This document shows positions 26,674 through 35,068 of a stretch of DNA of 64,000 nt, in pieces; positions within the stretch are counted from its first letter, which is position 1, and every line of letters starts with the position of its first letter. The DNA comes from Novosphingobium chloroacetimidivorans (GTDB taxonomy: Bacteria > Pseudomonadota > Alphaproteobacteria > Sphingomonadales > Sphingomonadaceae): the NCBI RefSeq assembly GCF_014204535.1, contig NZ_JACHLR010000002.1, positions 292,907 through 356,906 of the forward strand. The letters are read 5' to 3'. Position numbers and translations under genes: made by a program. The notes under the pieces were generated by a model that did not search any database, was not told the origin of the DNA, and saw nothing but the letters and a program-made list of their open reading frames with translations.

Positions 26674-27827
26674 GCGGCGATCGCCTCCAGCAATGCGTCT
26701 ATATCGTCAGGCGAGTGCGCGGCGCGCAAGGCCAGGCGCAGGCGGCTGGTGCCCGGAGGCACCGTCGGCGGCCGGATCGCGGCGGCGAGGAAGTCGCGCT
26801 CCTCGAGCGCCGCGGCGAGCGCCAGGGTTTCCCCCTCTCCCCCGATCACCGCGGGCACGATCTGGCTGGCGGAGCCGCCGTGATCGAGGCCAAGGCGGTC
26901 CAGCCCGGCGCGTAGCCGGTCGGCAAGGGTCGAAAGGTGCGCGCGTTCGGCGCTCATCCCCGGCACCAGGTCGAGTGCGGCATCGATGGCGCCGAGCACG
27001 GCTGGTGGCAGGGCGGTGGAGAACACGAAACCGCTCGCGGCGTTGACCAGCCAGTCGATCAGCGCGCGGCTGCCGGCGATGTAGGCGCCGAAGCCGCCCA
27101 GCGCCTTGCTGAACGTGCCCATGATGACGTCGACCCCGCCGGGTACCGTCGCCGAGAGGCCGGCCCCGCGCGGACCCAGGACTCCGGTGGCGTGCGCCTC
27201 GTCGAGGTAGAGCACGGCGTCGTGCGCTCGGGCAAGGGCGGCGAGGCGCGGCAGGTCGACGAGGTCGCCGTCCATGCTGAAGACGCTTTCAGTCACGATC
27301 ACGCGGGCCGGAGCCTCCGCGCCTCTGGTGGCGAGCAGCTCTTCCAGGTGCGCGAGGTCGTTGTGGCGGAAGCGGTGCTGACGGGTGCCGGCACTGGCGA
27401 GGCCGGCGTGCATGCTTGCGTGGTTCAGTCGGTCGCAGAACACCGCCGCGCCGGGCAGCATGGCAAGCAGGGCGGGCAGCGCGGCGGCATTGGCCTGCCA
27501 GCCCGAGGCGAAGACCAGCGCCGCCTCGGTGCCCTTGAACGCGGCGATGCGGGCTTCGAGGGCAAGCACGTCGGGGCTGGTGCCGGTCACGAGGCGAGAG
27601 GCGCCGCTGCCGGAGCCGTGTCGCGCGGCCCACTCGCGGGCGCGCTCGGTGAGCAGCGGGTGCGTGGCGAGGCCGAGGTAGTCGTTGCTGGAGAAGTCGA
27701 GCAGGGTCTTGCCGCCGCGCACGATGCGCCCGCGCGGCGCCAGCGTGGCGGGCCGCAGAACGCGGCGGCGACCGGCCTGTTCGACCTTCGCCAGTGCCGC
27801 TTCGAGATGCTCGTCCAGGCTCGCCAT
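26664..27827 (-). CDS. bioF: 8-amino-7-oxononanoate synthase
   Basis: PLP-dependent condensation of pimeloyl-ACP with alanine, the first committed biotin ring step (387 aa). Conserved segments are DFSSNDYLGLATHP, GSGSGASRLVTGT, and CDRLNHASMHAG. ESVFSMDGD, LDEAHATGVLG, and the PLP lysine in GTFSKALGGFGAY follow. It is the first gene of the operon bioF-esterase-bioC-bioD-bioA. A family A repeat lies upstream, between it and the HerA cluster, so the promoter must fall in or after that repeat. Confidence 0.96.
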   Translation of the reverse strand: MASLDEHLEAALAKVEQAGRRRVLRPATLAPRGRIVRGGKTLLDFSSNDYLGLATHPLLTERAREWAARHGSGSGASRLVTGTSPDVLALEARIAAFKGTEAALVFASGWQANAAALPALLAMLPGAAVFCDRLNHASMHAGLASAGTRQHRFRHNDLAHLEELLATRGAEAPARVIVTESVFSMDGDLVDLPRLAALARAHDAVLYLDEAHATGVLGPRGAGLSATVPGGVDVIMGTFSKALGGFGAYIAGSRALIDWLVNAASGFVFSTALPPAVLGAIDAALDLVPGMSAERAHLSTLADRLRAGLDRLGLDHGGSASQIVPAVIGGEGETLALAAALEERDFLAAAIRPPTVPPGTSRLRLALRAAHSPDDIDALLEAIAACR

Positions 27828-27878
27828 TGCCTTGGCGCGGTAGGGGATCGCAGCCGGGGTGACAACGGCCTGCGCTCA

Positions 27879-28018
27879 GATCCTCCCCTGCAAGGGGAGG
27901 TGGCAGTCCGCAGGATGGACGGAGGGGTGTAACCCTCTCGATCGTGCACTACGCTGTCGGTGACACCCCTCCACCATCCGCTGCGCGGACGGTCCCCCTC
28001 CCCTTGCAGGGAGGATCT
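27879..28018. repeat. Family A repeat, copy 6
   Basis: Full element: GATCCTCCCCTGCAAGGGGAG, ggaggggtgtaaccctc, gtgacacccctccaccatcc, and cccttgcagggaggatc (one C and one G fewer in the right stem). It separates the HerA cluster from the biotin operon. Confidence 0.88.
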
Positions 28019-28026
28019 GAGACGAG

Positions 28027-28227
28027 TCAGCCCTCCAGATCCAGGTACGCGACCACGTCGTTGTCGGTCGCGATCCACAGGGCTTCCTGCGTGGCCTCGT
28101 CCTGCTGCGCCGCCAGAGCGAGCGCTTGCGACAGCGGCCCGTAGAACAGCGTCGTCGCCGCGCCGCCCTCGCCGGCATCGTCGAGGTGGTAGAGCCGCAC
28201 GGTGGCGTCCTGGTAGGTGGAGCGCAT
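28027..28227 (-). CDS. Small conserved-looking hypothetical protein
   Basis: A 66-aa acidic soluble protein (TVRLYHLDDAGEGGAATTLFYGPLSQALALAAQQDE ... IATDNDVVAYLDLEG when read in segments). I do not recognise the family. Its start overlaps the DUF4169 stop by one base (TGATG), which strongly supports translation and coupling. It is the last gene of the HerA cluster and is followed at once by a family A repeat. Confidence 0.65.
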   Translation of the reverse strand: MRSTYQDATVRLYHLDDAGEGGAATTLFYGPLSQALALAAQQDEATQEALWIATDNDVVAYLDLEG

Positions 28228-28406
28228 CAGTCGGGCTCGCGCCTTGCGCCATCGACGGTGCGGGCCAGGCGATCGGCTTCGTCCTTCGCCAGCCGCCGCT
28301 CGGCCGTGGACGCGCCATGACGCGCGCGGTTGGCATCGGCTTGGGACGCGGCGTCGGCGCGCTGCTTCGCCTTGCGCGCCTGTCGCAGGTTGACGATCTC
28401 GGCCAT
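28227..28406 (-). CDS. DUF4169 family protein
   Basis: A 59-aa highly charged helical protein, MAEIVNLRQARKAKQRADAA at the start and DRLARTVDGARREPD at the end. The MAEIVNLRQARK opening, NRARHG and the DRLxxTVDGA tail are the DUF4169 pattern of alphaproteobacteria. Function unknown. It begins nine bases after the HerA-like gene and overlaps the next small gene by one base, so all three are one transcription unit. Confidence 0.85.
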   Translation of the reverse strand: MAEIVNLRQARKAKQRADAASQADANRARHGASTAERRLAKDEADRLARTVDGARREPD

Positions 28407-28415
28407 GCGCGGGTT

Positions 28416-29882
28416 CTACGCTTCGACGGAGGCAGTGGCCAGCCCGAGGTGCGGCAGGCCGACCGAGCGCTTGCCGCCGAAGTCGGTGCGCACCACCAGC
28501 AGTCCGTCTTTCTCCAGATAGTCGAGCAGGCGCTGGATGCGGCGCGGCGAGCTGGTGCCGTAGACTTGCGCCAGCTCGGCATCGTCGGGGCAGGGGCGAC
28601 CTTCGATGGCCGCGCGGCCGATGAGCAGGAACGGCGCGAGCAGTTCGTCGGGCACGCCGGCGGCAAGGTCCAGCAGTCCGGTCCAGCGGGCATCGGCGGG
28701 ATCGTCGATGCCCGCAAGCGCCATGGCGAAGCCGCGTCGGAAGCGCACGACGTCATAGCCGCGCACCGACAATCCGCGCATGCGGCAGCGCAAGGTGAAG
28801 TCCTGGAACAGCGTGGAGGCGGGCTGGAACGTGCAGCCTTCCTCCGCGGCCATGTCGGCGAAGATCGCGGCAAGCGCCGCCTCCGTCTCGGCCGGGTCGA
28901 TCGCGGGCAGTTCCGGCCGGCGCGGCGGCGGCGTGTCGGCGGCGGCGATCCGCTCGACCAGTTCCTCGGGATCGGCGCGCACGGGCGCGGGTCGCACCAC
29001 TTCGCGGGCGGGCTCGGCCAGGTTGTCGTGCAGCAGCGCGTGCAGCTCCTCCGCCGAGGCGACGGGCGGCGGGGCATAGCTCTGCACCACCGCGCGGCTG
29101 CCGGTGCGCACCGCGCCGATGTTGACCGCGACCGGACGGCGGCTGATCGCCGGGCCCAGGCCCAGGAACTGCCCGCGCGCGAGATCGCGGATCGCCTCGG
29201 CCTGGCGGCGCTCCATGCCCAGCAGGTCGGCGGCGCGCGCCATGTCGATGTCGAGGAAGGTGCGCCCCATCAGGAAGTTGCTGGCTTCGGCCGCGACGTT
29301 CTTGGCGAGCTTGGCCAGGCGCTGCGTGGCGATCACCCCGGCAAGCCCGCGCTTGCGTCCGCGGCACATGAGGTTGGTCATGGCCGCCAGGCTGATGCGG
29401 CGCGCTTCCTCGCTCACTTCGCCGGCAGCGGCAGGCGCGAACATCTGCGCCTCGTCGACCACCACCAGCGCCGGATACCATTCCTCGCGCGGGGCATCGA
29501 ACAGCGCGGAGAGGAACTGGCCGGCGCATTTCATTTGGCTGTCGACCTCCAGCTCGTCGAGCGCGAGGACCACCGAGGCGCGATGCTTGCGGATCCGCGC
29601 TGCGAGCTTGCCGATCTCGGCCTCGGCATAAGCCGCGCCATCGATCACCACGTGCCCGAACTCCTCGGCGAGCGTCACGAAGTCGCCTTCCGGGTCGATC
29701 ACCACCTGCTGCACCAGCGGCGCGCTTTCCTCGAGCAGGCGGCGCAGCAGGTGCGACTTGCCCGAGCCCGAATTGCCCTGGACGAGCAGGCGCGTCGCCA
29801 GCAGTTCGCCGACGTCGATCTCGACGGCAGCGCCATGGGGATCATGGCCGATGACGATGGTTGCGCTCACCGGCTTGCGCAT
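28416..29882 (-). CDS. HerA/VirB4-like P-loop ATPase (DUF87 type)
   Basis: A 488-aa ATPase of the HerA/FtsK superfamily. Walker A GNSGSGKS is at 36-43 and Walker B LVVVDEAQ at 139-146. The conserved GLAGVIATQRLAKLAKNV region corresponds to the sensor/arginine region of HerA. The N-terminal beta-barrel (HAS) domain is very short. Residues 290-400 form a proline-rich linker, and the C-terminal 90 residues resemble a winged helix (SSPRRIQRLLDYLEKDGLLVV). HerA works with the NurA nuclease in archaea, but no nuclease gene lies beside it here. DNA end processing or a partner-dependent defence role are both possible. Confidence 0.8.
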   Translation of the reverse strand: MRKPVSATIVIGHDPHGAAVEIDVGELLATRLLVQGNSGSGKSHLLRRLLEESAPLVQQVVIDPEGDFVTLAEEFGHVVIDGAAYAEAEIGKLAARIRKHRASVVLALDELEVDSQMKCAGQFLSALFDAPREEWYPALVVVDEAQMFAPAAAGEVSEEARRISLAAMTNLMCRGRKRGLAGVIATQRLAKLAKNVAAEASNFLMGRTFLDIDMARAADLLGMERRQAEAIRDLARGQFLGLGPAISRRPVAVNIGAVRTGSRAVVQSYAPPPVASAEELHALLHDNLAEPAREVVRPAPVRADPEELVERIAAADTPPPRRPELPAIDPAETEAALAAIFADMAAEEGCTFQPASTLFQDFTLRCRMRGLSVRGYDVVRFRRGFAMALAGIDDPADARWTGLLDLAAGVPDELLAPFLLIGRAAIEGRPCPDDAELAQVYGTSSPRRIQRLLDYLEKDGLLVVRTDFGGKRSVGLPHLGLATASVEA

Positions 29883-29950
29883 AGGCCGGTGCGGCAGCGA
29901 TTCGGAACCGGAAGGCCCGTGTTTTCCAGAGCTTTCGGCAGATCCGCTGC

Positions 29951-30481
29951 TTAGAGGTCCGCGAGAGCATCCTCTACGTCGCGGGCGGCTTCGCGCGCAT
30001 GGTCGGCGGCGCTGGCGGCGGCCTCGTTGCCGCGCTGGGCCAGGTCGGACTCGAAGTCCGACCAGCGTTCCGGCGCGTAGTCCCGGTCGTCCTCTTCGCG
30101 ACGCTGGGCGCCGCGCGGGGCCCGGTCTTCCCAGCCTCTCTCACTGTCGCTTCCGGGATCGATCGAGCCGCTCCAATGCCGCAGGGTGCGTTGGCCAAAG
30201 GCGATCCAGGAGCCGGTATCCTGCGCCCAGCGCGGCAGCTCGACGACCAGCGTGCCGTGCTCGAAGTCGGGCCGCACGCGCAGGCCGTCGTCGCGCGTGT
30301 CGGCGGAAGGCGCAAGATCGGGGGCCTGGGCATCGCCCTGGATGGGCTGGCTCAGCACCACCGGAGCCGATGCGCGGCGGTCACGGTAAGGGGCGAAGCT
30401 CGGTACCGTCGCGAACGCGAGGTAGGCCCCGGCTGCGGCACCGATCACACCCAGTGAAAAGATCATGCGCGTCGCGCCCAT
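29951..30481 (-). CDS. Membrane-anchored hypothetical protein
   Basis: A protein of 176 aa from the ATG at 30481 (MGATRMIFSLG); the frame is open to 30520. One N-terminal membrane helix (residues 5-25, LGVIGAAAGAYLAFATV) is followed by a periplasmic part with DTGSWIAFGQRTLRHWSG. The C-terminus is a charged Ala/Asp/Arg helix (ASAADHAREAARDVEDALADL). I recognise no family. It lies between a similar single-pass protein and the HerA-like ATPase in the same direction. Confidence 0.6.
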   Translation of the reverse strand: MGATRMIFSLGVIGAAAGAYLAFATVPSFAPYRDRRASAPVVLSQPIQGDAQAPDLAPSADTRDDGLRVRPDFEHGTLVVELPRWAQDTGSWIAFGQRTLRHWSGSIDPGSDSERGWEDRAPRGAQRREEDDRDYAPERWSDFESDLAQRGNEAAASAADHAREAARDVEDALADL

Positions 30482-30584
30482 ATGCACCTTGTAGCAACCT
30501 TCCGTCAGCAGCGCACCCAATATCGGCTATCGGCTGACGCGCGGCTGAATGTCCTACAGGTGCGACAATGTCGCAGCGCGCCGG

Positions 30585-31130
30585 TCAGCTCGGGGTGACG
30601 GTCTCTGGAGCGACGACCGGAGCACTGGCCTGGATCGCAGCGTCGGCCGGATCGGAGCTGCCAGCCGCGCTTTCGGCAACGCGCACGTCGGCCGCGGCAT
30701 CACGCGCGGCTTGCGCCGAGTCCGCGGCATCGTCGCCGACACGCGCCAGCACGACCGTGGTCGGCTGCTCGCGCTGTTCGAGCAGTTCGGGAGGCAGCGC
30801 CTCGGCCTCGCCCGGCAGCGGCGTGGAGCTGTCGAGCAAGTCGGCGCCGTAGTCCGGCTCAGCCATGGTCGCGTCGCTGCCGGCGTAGGCGTATTCCTGC
30901 TGCGCGGTCTGCCAGCTGACCGGAGTCAGGTCCTCGGGCGGCGCCTCGAAAGCGAGCACCGGCGTGGCGTCGGCGGATGCCTCCCGCACGCCGAGAAGGT
31001 CGCGCAGGCTGTCCGCCTTCTGCGTCATCGTCGTGGGGGTCGCCAGCGCCATGAGGGCGCCGGCCAGGAGACCACCGCCCAGGATGCCGCCGGAATACTT
31101 AAGCGCCTTGGCCTTTTCGCTCTGGGTCAT
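30585..31130 (-). CDS. Single-pass membrane hypothetical protein
   Basis: A 181-aa protein starting MTQSEKAKALKYSGGILGGG, with a glycine-rich membrane helix at 12-32. A long acidic, Ala/Pro-rich, probably disordered tail follows (PVLAFEAPPEDLTPVSW, DSAQAARDAAADV, VAPETVTPS). No catalytic motif and no family recognised. It is the first gene of the minus-strand run that includes the next membrane protein and the HerA-like ATPase, so its promoter should lie in 31131-31266, shared with the divergent DUF72 gene. Confidence 0.6.
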   Translation of the reverse strand: MTQSEKAKALKYSGGILGGGLLAGALMALATPTTMTQKADSLRDLLGVREASADATPVLAFEAPPEDLTPVSWQTAQQEYAYAGSDATMAEPDYGADLLDSSTPLPGEAEALPPELLEQREQPTTVVLARVGDDAADSAQAARDAAADVRVAESAAGSSDPADAAIQASAPVVAPETVTPS

Positions 31131-31266
31131 GGCATGTCGCCCCGTGTTGATCTTGCTCCTGTCGCCTCAACGTCGATCGGCCCGCGCGTGTTCCAGGCGG
31201 CGCTTCACATAGGTCATCGATCGCATGGAGCTCGCGCGGGAGCCGGGCCCATGCCATCGTAGCATC

Positions 31267-32040
31267 ATGAGCAAAGGCGCGATCCGCATCGGTGTCGGCG
31301 GCTGGGTCTACCAGCCCTGGCGCGACAACTTCTATCCGGCGGGCCTGGCGCATACGCGCGAGCTGGCCTACCTCGGCGCGCATCTCACCGCGACCGAGAT
31401 CAACGCCACCGCCTATCGCCTGCAGAAGCCCGCGACGTTCGCCAAGTGGCGCGACACGGTGCCCGGAAGCTTCCGCTTCGCGCTGAAGGGCTCGAACTAC
31501 TGCACCAACCGCAAGAACCTCGCCGAGGCGGGGGAGAGCGTCGCGAAGTTCGTCGGGCAAGGGCTGGTGGAACTGGGCGAACGGCTCGGGCCGATCAACT
31601 GGCAATTGCGCGACACCAAGCGCTTCGATCCCGACGAGATCGAAGCGTTCCTGGCGCTGCTGCCCAAGAGCCACGAAGGCGTGACACTGCGCCACGCGAT
31701 CGAGCCGCGTCACGAGAGCTTCGACGATCCCGCCTTCTACGCGCTCGCCAAGGCGGCCGGCGTCGCGGTGGTGGTGAGCGAAAGCGAGAAGTTCGCCGAT
31801 TTCGCGGCGGCCGATGGGCCGTTCGTCTATGCGCGGCTGCAGCGCTGTCGCCCGGAGGAGGCGACCGGATATCCGCCGCCGGAGCTTGCCGCGTGGGCCG
31901 ATCGGGCGCGCGGCTGGGCGAAAAACGGGCGTGAGGTCTACGCCTTCTTCATCGCCGGCGCCAAGGAGCGCGCCCCTGCCGCCGCGCAGGCGCTGATCGC
32001 CGCGCTGGCAGGGGATGCGGTGCAACCGGCCGAGTGCTAA
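31267..32040 (+). CDS. DUF72 family protein (YecE-like TIM barrel)
   Basis: A 257-aa protein with the DUF72 opening IRIGVGGWVYQPWRDNFYP, the EINATAYR and FRFALKGS segments, and the central RHESF motif. These match the TIM-barrel family typified by YecE, whose biochemical role is not settled. The ATG at 31267 is the family start; 14 further residues upstream are open but unlike homologues. It overlaps no neighbour. A lipoprotein gene follows after 10 bases and is probably co-transcribed. Confidence 0.88.
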   Translation: MSKGAIRIGVGGWVYQPWRDNFYPAGLAHTRELAYLGAHLTATEINATAYRLQKPATFAKWRDTVPGSFRFALKGSNYCTNRKNLAEAGESVAKFVGQGLVELGERLGPINWQLRDTKRFDPDEIEAFLALLPKSHEGVTLRHAIEPRHESFDDPAFYALAKAAGVAVVVSESEKFADFAAADGPFVYARLQRCRPEEATGYPPPELAAWADRARGWAKNGREVYAFFIAGAKERAPAAAQALIAALAGDAVQPAEC

Positions 32041-32050
32041 GGCGCGTGGC

Positions 32051-32503
32051 ATGACCACGATGCGCACCGCCGCCCTGTCCTTGCTCGCGCTCGCCGCCCT
32101 GTCCGCCTGCCACGCGCGCCGAGGCGAGGACAATGGGGGCGTTCCGGGCGACAGCGATTCGGCCAAGCCGTTCAGCGCCATCGCGCCGCGCGACACCTTG
32201 CACTTCGTCGGCACCGAACCGTTCTGGGGCGGCACCGCGCGTGAGGGCACGCTGACTTACACGACACCCGCGAAGCCGGAGGGCACCAAGCTGGCGGTCA
32301 ACCGCTTCGCCGGTCGCAACGGACTGGGGCTGAGCGGAACGCTGGACGGAAGGGCCTTCGACATGACGGTCACGCCGGGCACCTGCGGCGACGGCATGTC
32401 GGACCGGCGCTTCCCCTATTCGGTGACGCTGCGCATCGGTGACGAGGTCCGCCAGGGATGCGGCTGGACCGACACCAAGGGGTTCACCCAGCCCAAGGGC
32501 TGA
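32051..32503 (+). CDS. Lipoprotein, COG3650-like
   Basis: A 150-aa lipoprotein: signal peptide LSLLALAALSAC with the lipobox Cys near residue 20. The conserved FVGTEPFWGGTAREGTLTY segment marks COG3650-type predicted lipoproteins; TPGTCGDGMSDRRFPYSVT holds a likely disulphide pair with QGCGW. Function unknown. I chose the ATG at 32051; the frame is open to 32015 inside the previous gene. Confidence 0.78.
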   Translation: MTTMRTAALSLLALAALSACHARRGEDNGGVPGDSDSAKPFSAIAPRDTLHFVGTEPFWGGTAREGTLTYTTPAKPEGTKLAVNRFAGRNGLGLSGTLDGRAFDMTVTPGTCGDGMSDRRFPYSVTLRIGDEVRQGCGWTDTKGFTQPKG

Positions 32504-32525
32504 GCGCGTCGCGGTTCGTCGGCGG

Positions 32526-32560
32526 AGCGCCTCCCCGCCGACGATCGGCAGGGAGGCGCC
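32526..32560. terminator. Strong hairpin between convergent genes
   Basis: The sequence agcgcctccccgccga, a cga loop, then tcggcagggaggcgcc form a long GC stem between the lipoprotein gene and osmC. It could end transcripts from both sides. There is no T-run. Confidence 0.55.
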
Positions 32561-32566
32561 TGGCGC

Positions 32567-32992
32567 TTAGCCTTCGAACGACGTGGTCAGGGTGATCTCG
32601 CAGTTGAGCAGCTTGGAGATCGGGCACCCTGCCTTGGCCTCCGCCGCGATTGCTTCGAACTCGTCCTGCGACAGCCCGGAAACCTTGCCCTTCAAGGACA
32701 GCTCCGACTTGGTCACCTTGAAGCCACCGTCCGCGGGCACCAGCGTCACCTTGCATTCGGTCTCCAGCGAGCCATCGCTGTGGCCGGCTTTGGCCAGTGC
32801 GAAGCTGGTGGCCATCGTGAAGCAGCTGGCGTGGGCGGCGGCGATCATCTCTTCCGGGTTGGTGCCGGGCGCATCCTCGAACCTTGTGGCGAAGCCGTAA
32901 GGCGCGTCGATCGCGCCCGAGCGGCTGGTGACGTGGCCCTTGCCTTCCTTGCCGAGGCCTTCGTAGCGGGCAGTGGCGGAGTTGACGGTCAT
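32567..32992 (-). CDS. OsmC/Ohr family peroxidase
   Basis: Thiol peroxidase that reduces organic hydroperoxides (141 aa, typical OsmC size). The two redox cysteines are C57 (AAHASCFTM) and C123 (KAGCPISKLL). The opening ARYEGLGKEGKGHVTSRSG and the E in NPEEMIAAAHA match OsmC rather than Ohr. Convergent with the upstream lipoprotein gene and divergent from the Rieske gene, so it has its own promoter in 32993-33113. Confidence 0.93.
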   Translation of the reverse strand: MTVNSATARYEGLGKEGKGHVTSRSGAIDAPYGFATRFEDAPGTNPEEMIAAAHASCFTMATSFALAKAGHSDGSLETECKVTLVPADGGFKVTKSELSLKGKVSGLSQDEFEAIAAEAKAGCPISKLLNCEITLTTSFEG

Positions 32993-33113
32993 CTTGGATC
33001 ATCCTTGCAAGTGAAAGTGTTCGGATCGAGCCGGCTTTGGCGCCGTCTCGGCAACTGTTCTGGACAGCCAGGCAGCCGGCCGGGCATCATCGCCCCGCAT
33101 TCGGGAGCATGCC

Positions 33114-33443
33114 ATGGAATTCATGAAGGTCGCGAGTGTTGCCGATGTCGCCGAAGGCAAGCCGCTGGCGGTCGAGGCAGGCGGGCACAAGCTGCTCCTC
33201 GCGAAAGTCGACGGCGCGCTCTATGCCACGCAGCGCAAGTGCCCGCACCTGGGCTTCATCTTGTGCCGCGGCAGGATCGAGGACCGCGCCATCGTCTGCC
33301 CACTGCACAAGGCCCGCTTCGACCTGGCGACCGGGCAGGTCGAGCGCGACCCGCGACTGTGGATCATCGGCATGACGGTCAAGTCCGGCCTGCAGACGTA
33401 TCCCGTGCGGGTCGAGGGGGGCGACGTGCTGATCGGCGTTTGA
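33114..33443 (+). CDS. Rieske [2Fe-2S] ferredoxin-like protein
   Basis: A 109-aa small Rieske protein. The cluster ligands are C43 and H45 (CPHLG) and C62 and H65 (CPLHKARFDLATG), the canonical spacing for ferredoxin-type electron carriers of oxygenases. It has no membrane helix. No dioxygenase subunit is adjacent: the next gene is a photoreceptor kinase, 130 bases on. The electron partner is therefore unknown; a bound role in the neighbouring OsmC or stress context is speculation. Confidence 0.88.
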   Translation: MEFMKVASVADVAEGKPLAVEAGGHKLLLAKVDGALYATQRKCPHLGFILCRGRIEDRAIVCPLHKARFDLATGQVERDPRLWIIGMTVKSGLQTYPVRVEGGDVLIGV

Positions 33444-33573
33444 CCGCAGTTCACGACTGGACAAGCCGTCTTCGCAAGTGCAGCGTCCCAAAAAGGCTAG
33501 CTGCGGAACTCTTGACCGGAGCGCGCATTGTGAGCCTGGGCATGGTGCCGCAAATGGAATGCAAGGGCGATCG

Positions 33574-34662
33574 ATGTCGCACGATAATGATGTGACCTCG
33601 AATGTTCGGCCCGGCTGGAATGCGGAGCAATCGCATTACAATCCCGGCCGTGAGGCGCGTGGCGTCCAGGCGCCGGAAGATCAGTTCTTCGAAGCGTCGG
33701 GCGTCCTGTTCGAACAGGCCATGGCGCAGACTCGCATGGCGGTTTGCCTGTGCGATCCGCACCAGCCCGACCTGCCGATCGTCTTCGCCAACCGCGCCTT
33801 CCGCAACCTGACCGGATACGAAGAGCACGAAGTCGTCGGCCAGAACTGCCGCTTGCTCCAGGGACCGGAAACGGATCAGCGAGAGGTCGACAAGATCCGT
33901 GCCGCGCTCGCATCGGAAGATGTCGTGGTGGTCGAGCTGCTTAACTACCGCAAGGATGGCTCGACGTTCTGGAACGCACTGCACCTGGGGCCGATCTATC
34001 GCTCGGACGGTCAGCTGGCGTACTTCTTCGGCAGCCAGTGGGACGTATCGGAAGTGCGCGCCGCGCGTGCCGAGGAGCGCCACGCCCGCATCATGGCGCG
34101 TGAATTGTCGCACCGGATCAAGAACATGTTCGCGGTCATCTCGGGCATCGTCAACATCACCGGGCGCGTGCGCGGCATTCCCGGCGAGGCGGCCGAGATC
34201 AATGGCCGGATCCAGGCGCTGGGCCGCGCCTACGAAACCACGCTGGACGAGGCGTCGAGCGGCGCCATCGAGATCGGCCCTGCGATCCGCGCGATCCTGG
34301 CGCCCTACGATGCCGATGCCGAGCGGCTCAAGTTCCTGGGCAACGGCTTGCGCGTCCACTTCGCGACCGTGTCCGTCGTCGGACTGGTGCTGCACGAGCT
34401 GGCGGCCAATGCCACCAAGTTCGGCGCCTGGTCCAAGGACGGCGGGCGCGTCGAGGTGGACTGGCATGAGACCACGGGCGAGGATCCCGGCAAGCTGCTG
34501 GTGCGCTGGCGCGAGTACGACGGCCCCCACATCCCGATACCACCCGAGCAGCGCGGCACCGGCAGCCAGATCGTCGACCGCATGCTGCGGCACGGCGGCG
34601 GCTCGATGACGCGGCAGTGGCACCATGATGGCCTCGAAGCCACGATCGTGATCCCGGCATGA
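33574..34662 (+). CDS. Blue-light LOV-domain histidine kinase (HWE family)
   Basis: Soluble photoreceptor kinase (362 aa). A LOV domain spans about 42-160. The flavin-binding GQNCRLLQGPETD holds the photo-active Cys92, NYRKDGSTFWNALHLGPI is canonical, and Q155 in FFGSQWDVSE is the glutamine that senses the flavin. The kinase part has the phosphoacceptor H180 (ELSHRIKNMFAVISG). The HWE marks are HELAANATKFGAWS at 274-287 and W312-x-E314, then GTGSQIVDRMLRHGGGS. The ATG at 33574 has AAGGG upstream; the frame is open to 33478. A receiver-only gene follows. LOV-HWE kinases of related bacteria act in the general stress response. Confidence 0.93.
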   Translation: MSHDNDVTSNVRPGWNAEQSHYNPGREARGVQAPEDQFFEASGVLFEQAMAQTRMAVCLCDPHQPDLPIVFANRAFRNLTGYEEHEVVGQNCRLLQGPETDQREVDKIRAALASEDVVVVELLNYRKDGSTFWNALHLGPIYRSDGQLAYFFGSQWDVSEVRAARAEERHARIMARELSHRIKNMFAVISGIVNITGRVRGIPGEAAEINGRIQALGRAYETTLDEASSGAIEIGPAIRAILAPYDADAERLKFLGNGLRVHFATVSVVGLVLHELAANATKFGAWSKDGGRVEVDWHETTGEDPGKLLVRWREYDGPHIPIPPEQRGTGSQIVDRMLRHGGGSMTRQWHHDGLEATIVIPA

Positions 34663-34696
34663 GCGGGCACACCCTACCCTTGGAAGGTCGCCCTGC

Positions 34697-35068
34697 ATGA
34701 ATATCCTGATGCTTGAGGACGAGCCCCTGATCCTGATGGACCTGGAGTTCGCCGCCGAGGACGAGGGCTGTCGCGCGCTGTGCGCCTCCAGCGTGAGCGA
34801 GGCGATGGCGATCCTCGACAGCGAGCGGATCGACAGCGCCATTCTGGACGTGACGCTGAAGGACGGCGAGACGTGCGTGCCGGTGGCGCGAGCGCTCGAT
34901 GAGCGGGGCATCCCCTATCTCCTTCACTCCGGCGATCTCGACCGCCACGACGAAACGGTACGCGCGCTGGGCGCCGAGCTGGTCGCCAAGCCCGCCAGTG
35001 CGGCGACGGTTATCGCCCGCGCCATCAAGTATGCGCGCGACGCGCATCGTCAGACGGCGAACGGATGA
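34697..35068 (+). CDS. Single-domain response regulator, likely partner of the LOV kinase
   Basis: A 123-aa CheY-like receiver without an output domain. Acidic pair E7/D8 (LEDEP), phosphoacceptor D51 (AILDVTLKDG), S78 (LLHSGDLD) and K98 (VAKPAS) are all present. It lies 34 bases after the LOV kinase gene, which suggests it is the cognate phosphate sink or shuttle, comparable to LovK/LovR of Caulobacter. The stop overlaps the start of the next gene (ATGATG), coupling them. Confidence 0.9.
   Translation: MNILMLEDEPLILMDLEFAAEDEGCRALCASSVSEAMAILDSERIDSAILDVTLKDGETCVPVARALDERGIPYLLHSGDLDRHDETVRALGAELVAKPASAATVIARAIKYARDAHRQTANG

Noticed and set aside
27960..29954. Plus-strand open frame opposite the HerA-like ATPase
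   Set aside because: Walker motifs are on the minus strand; the plus-strand translation is low-complexity.
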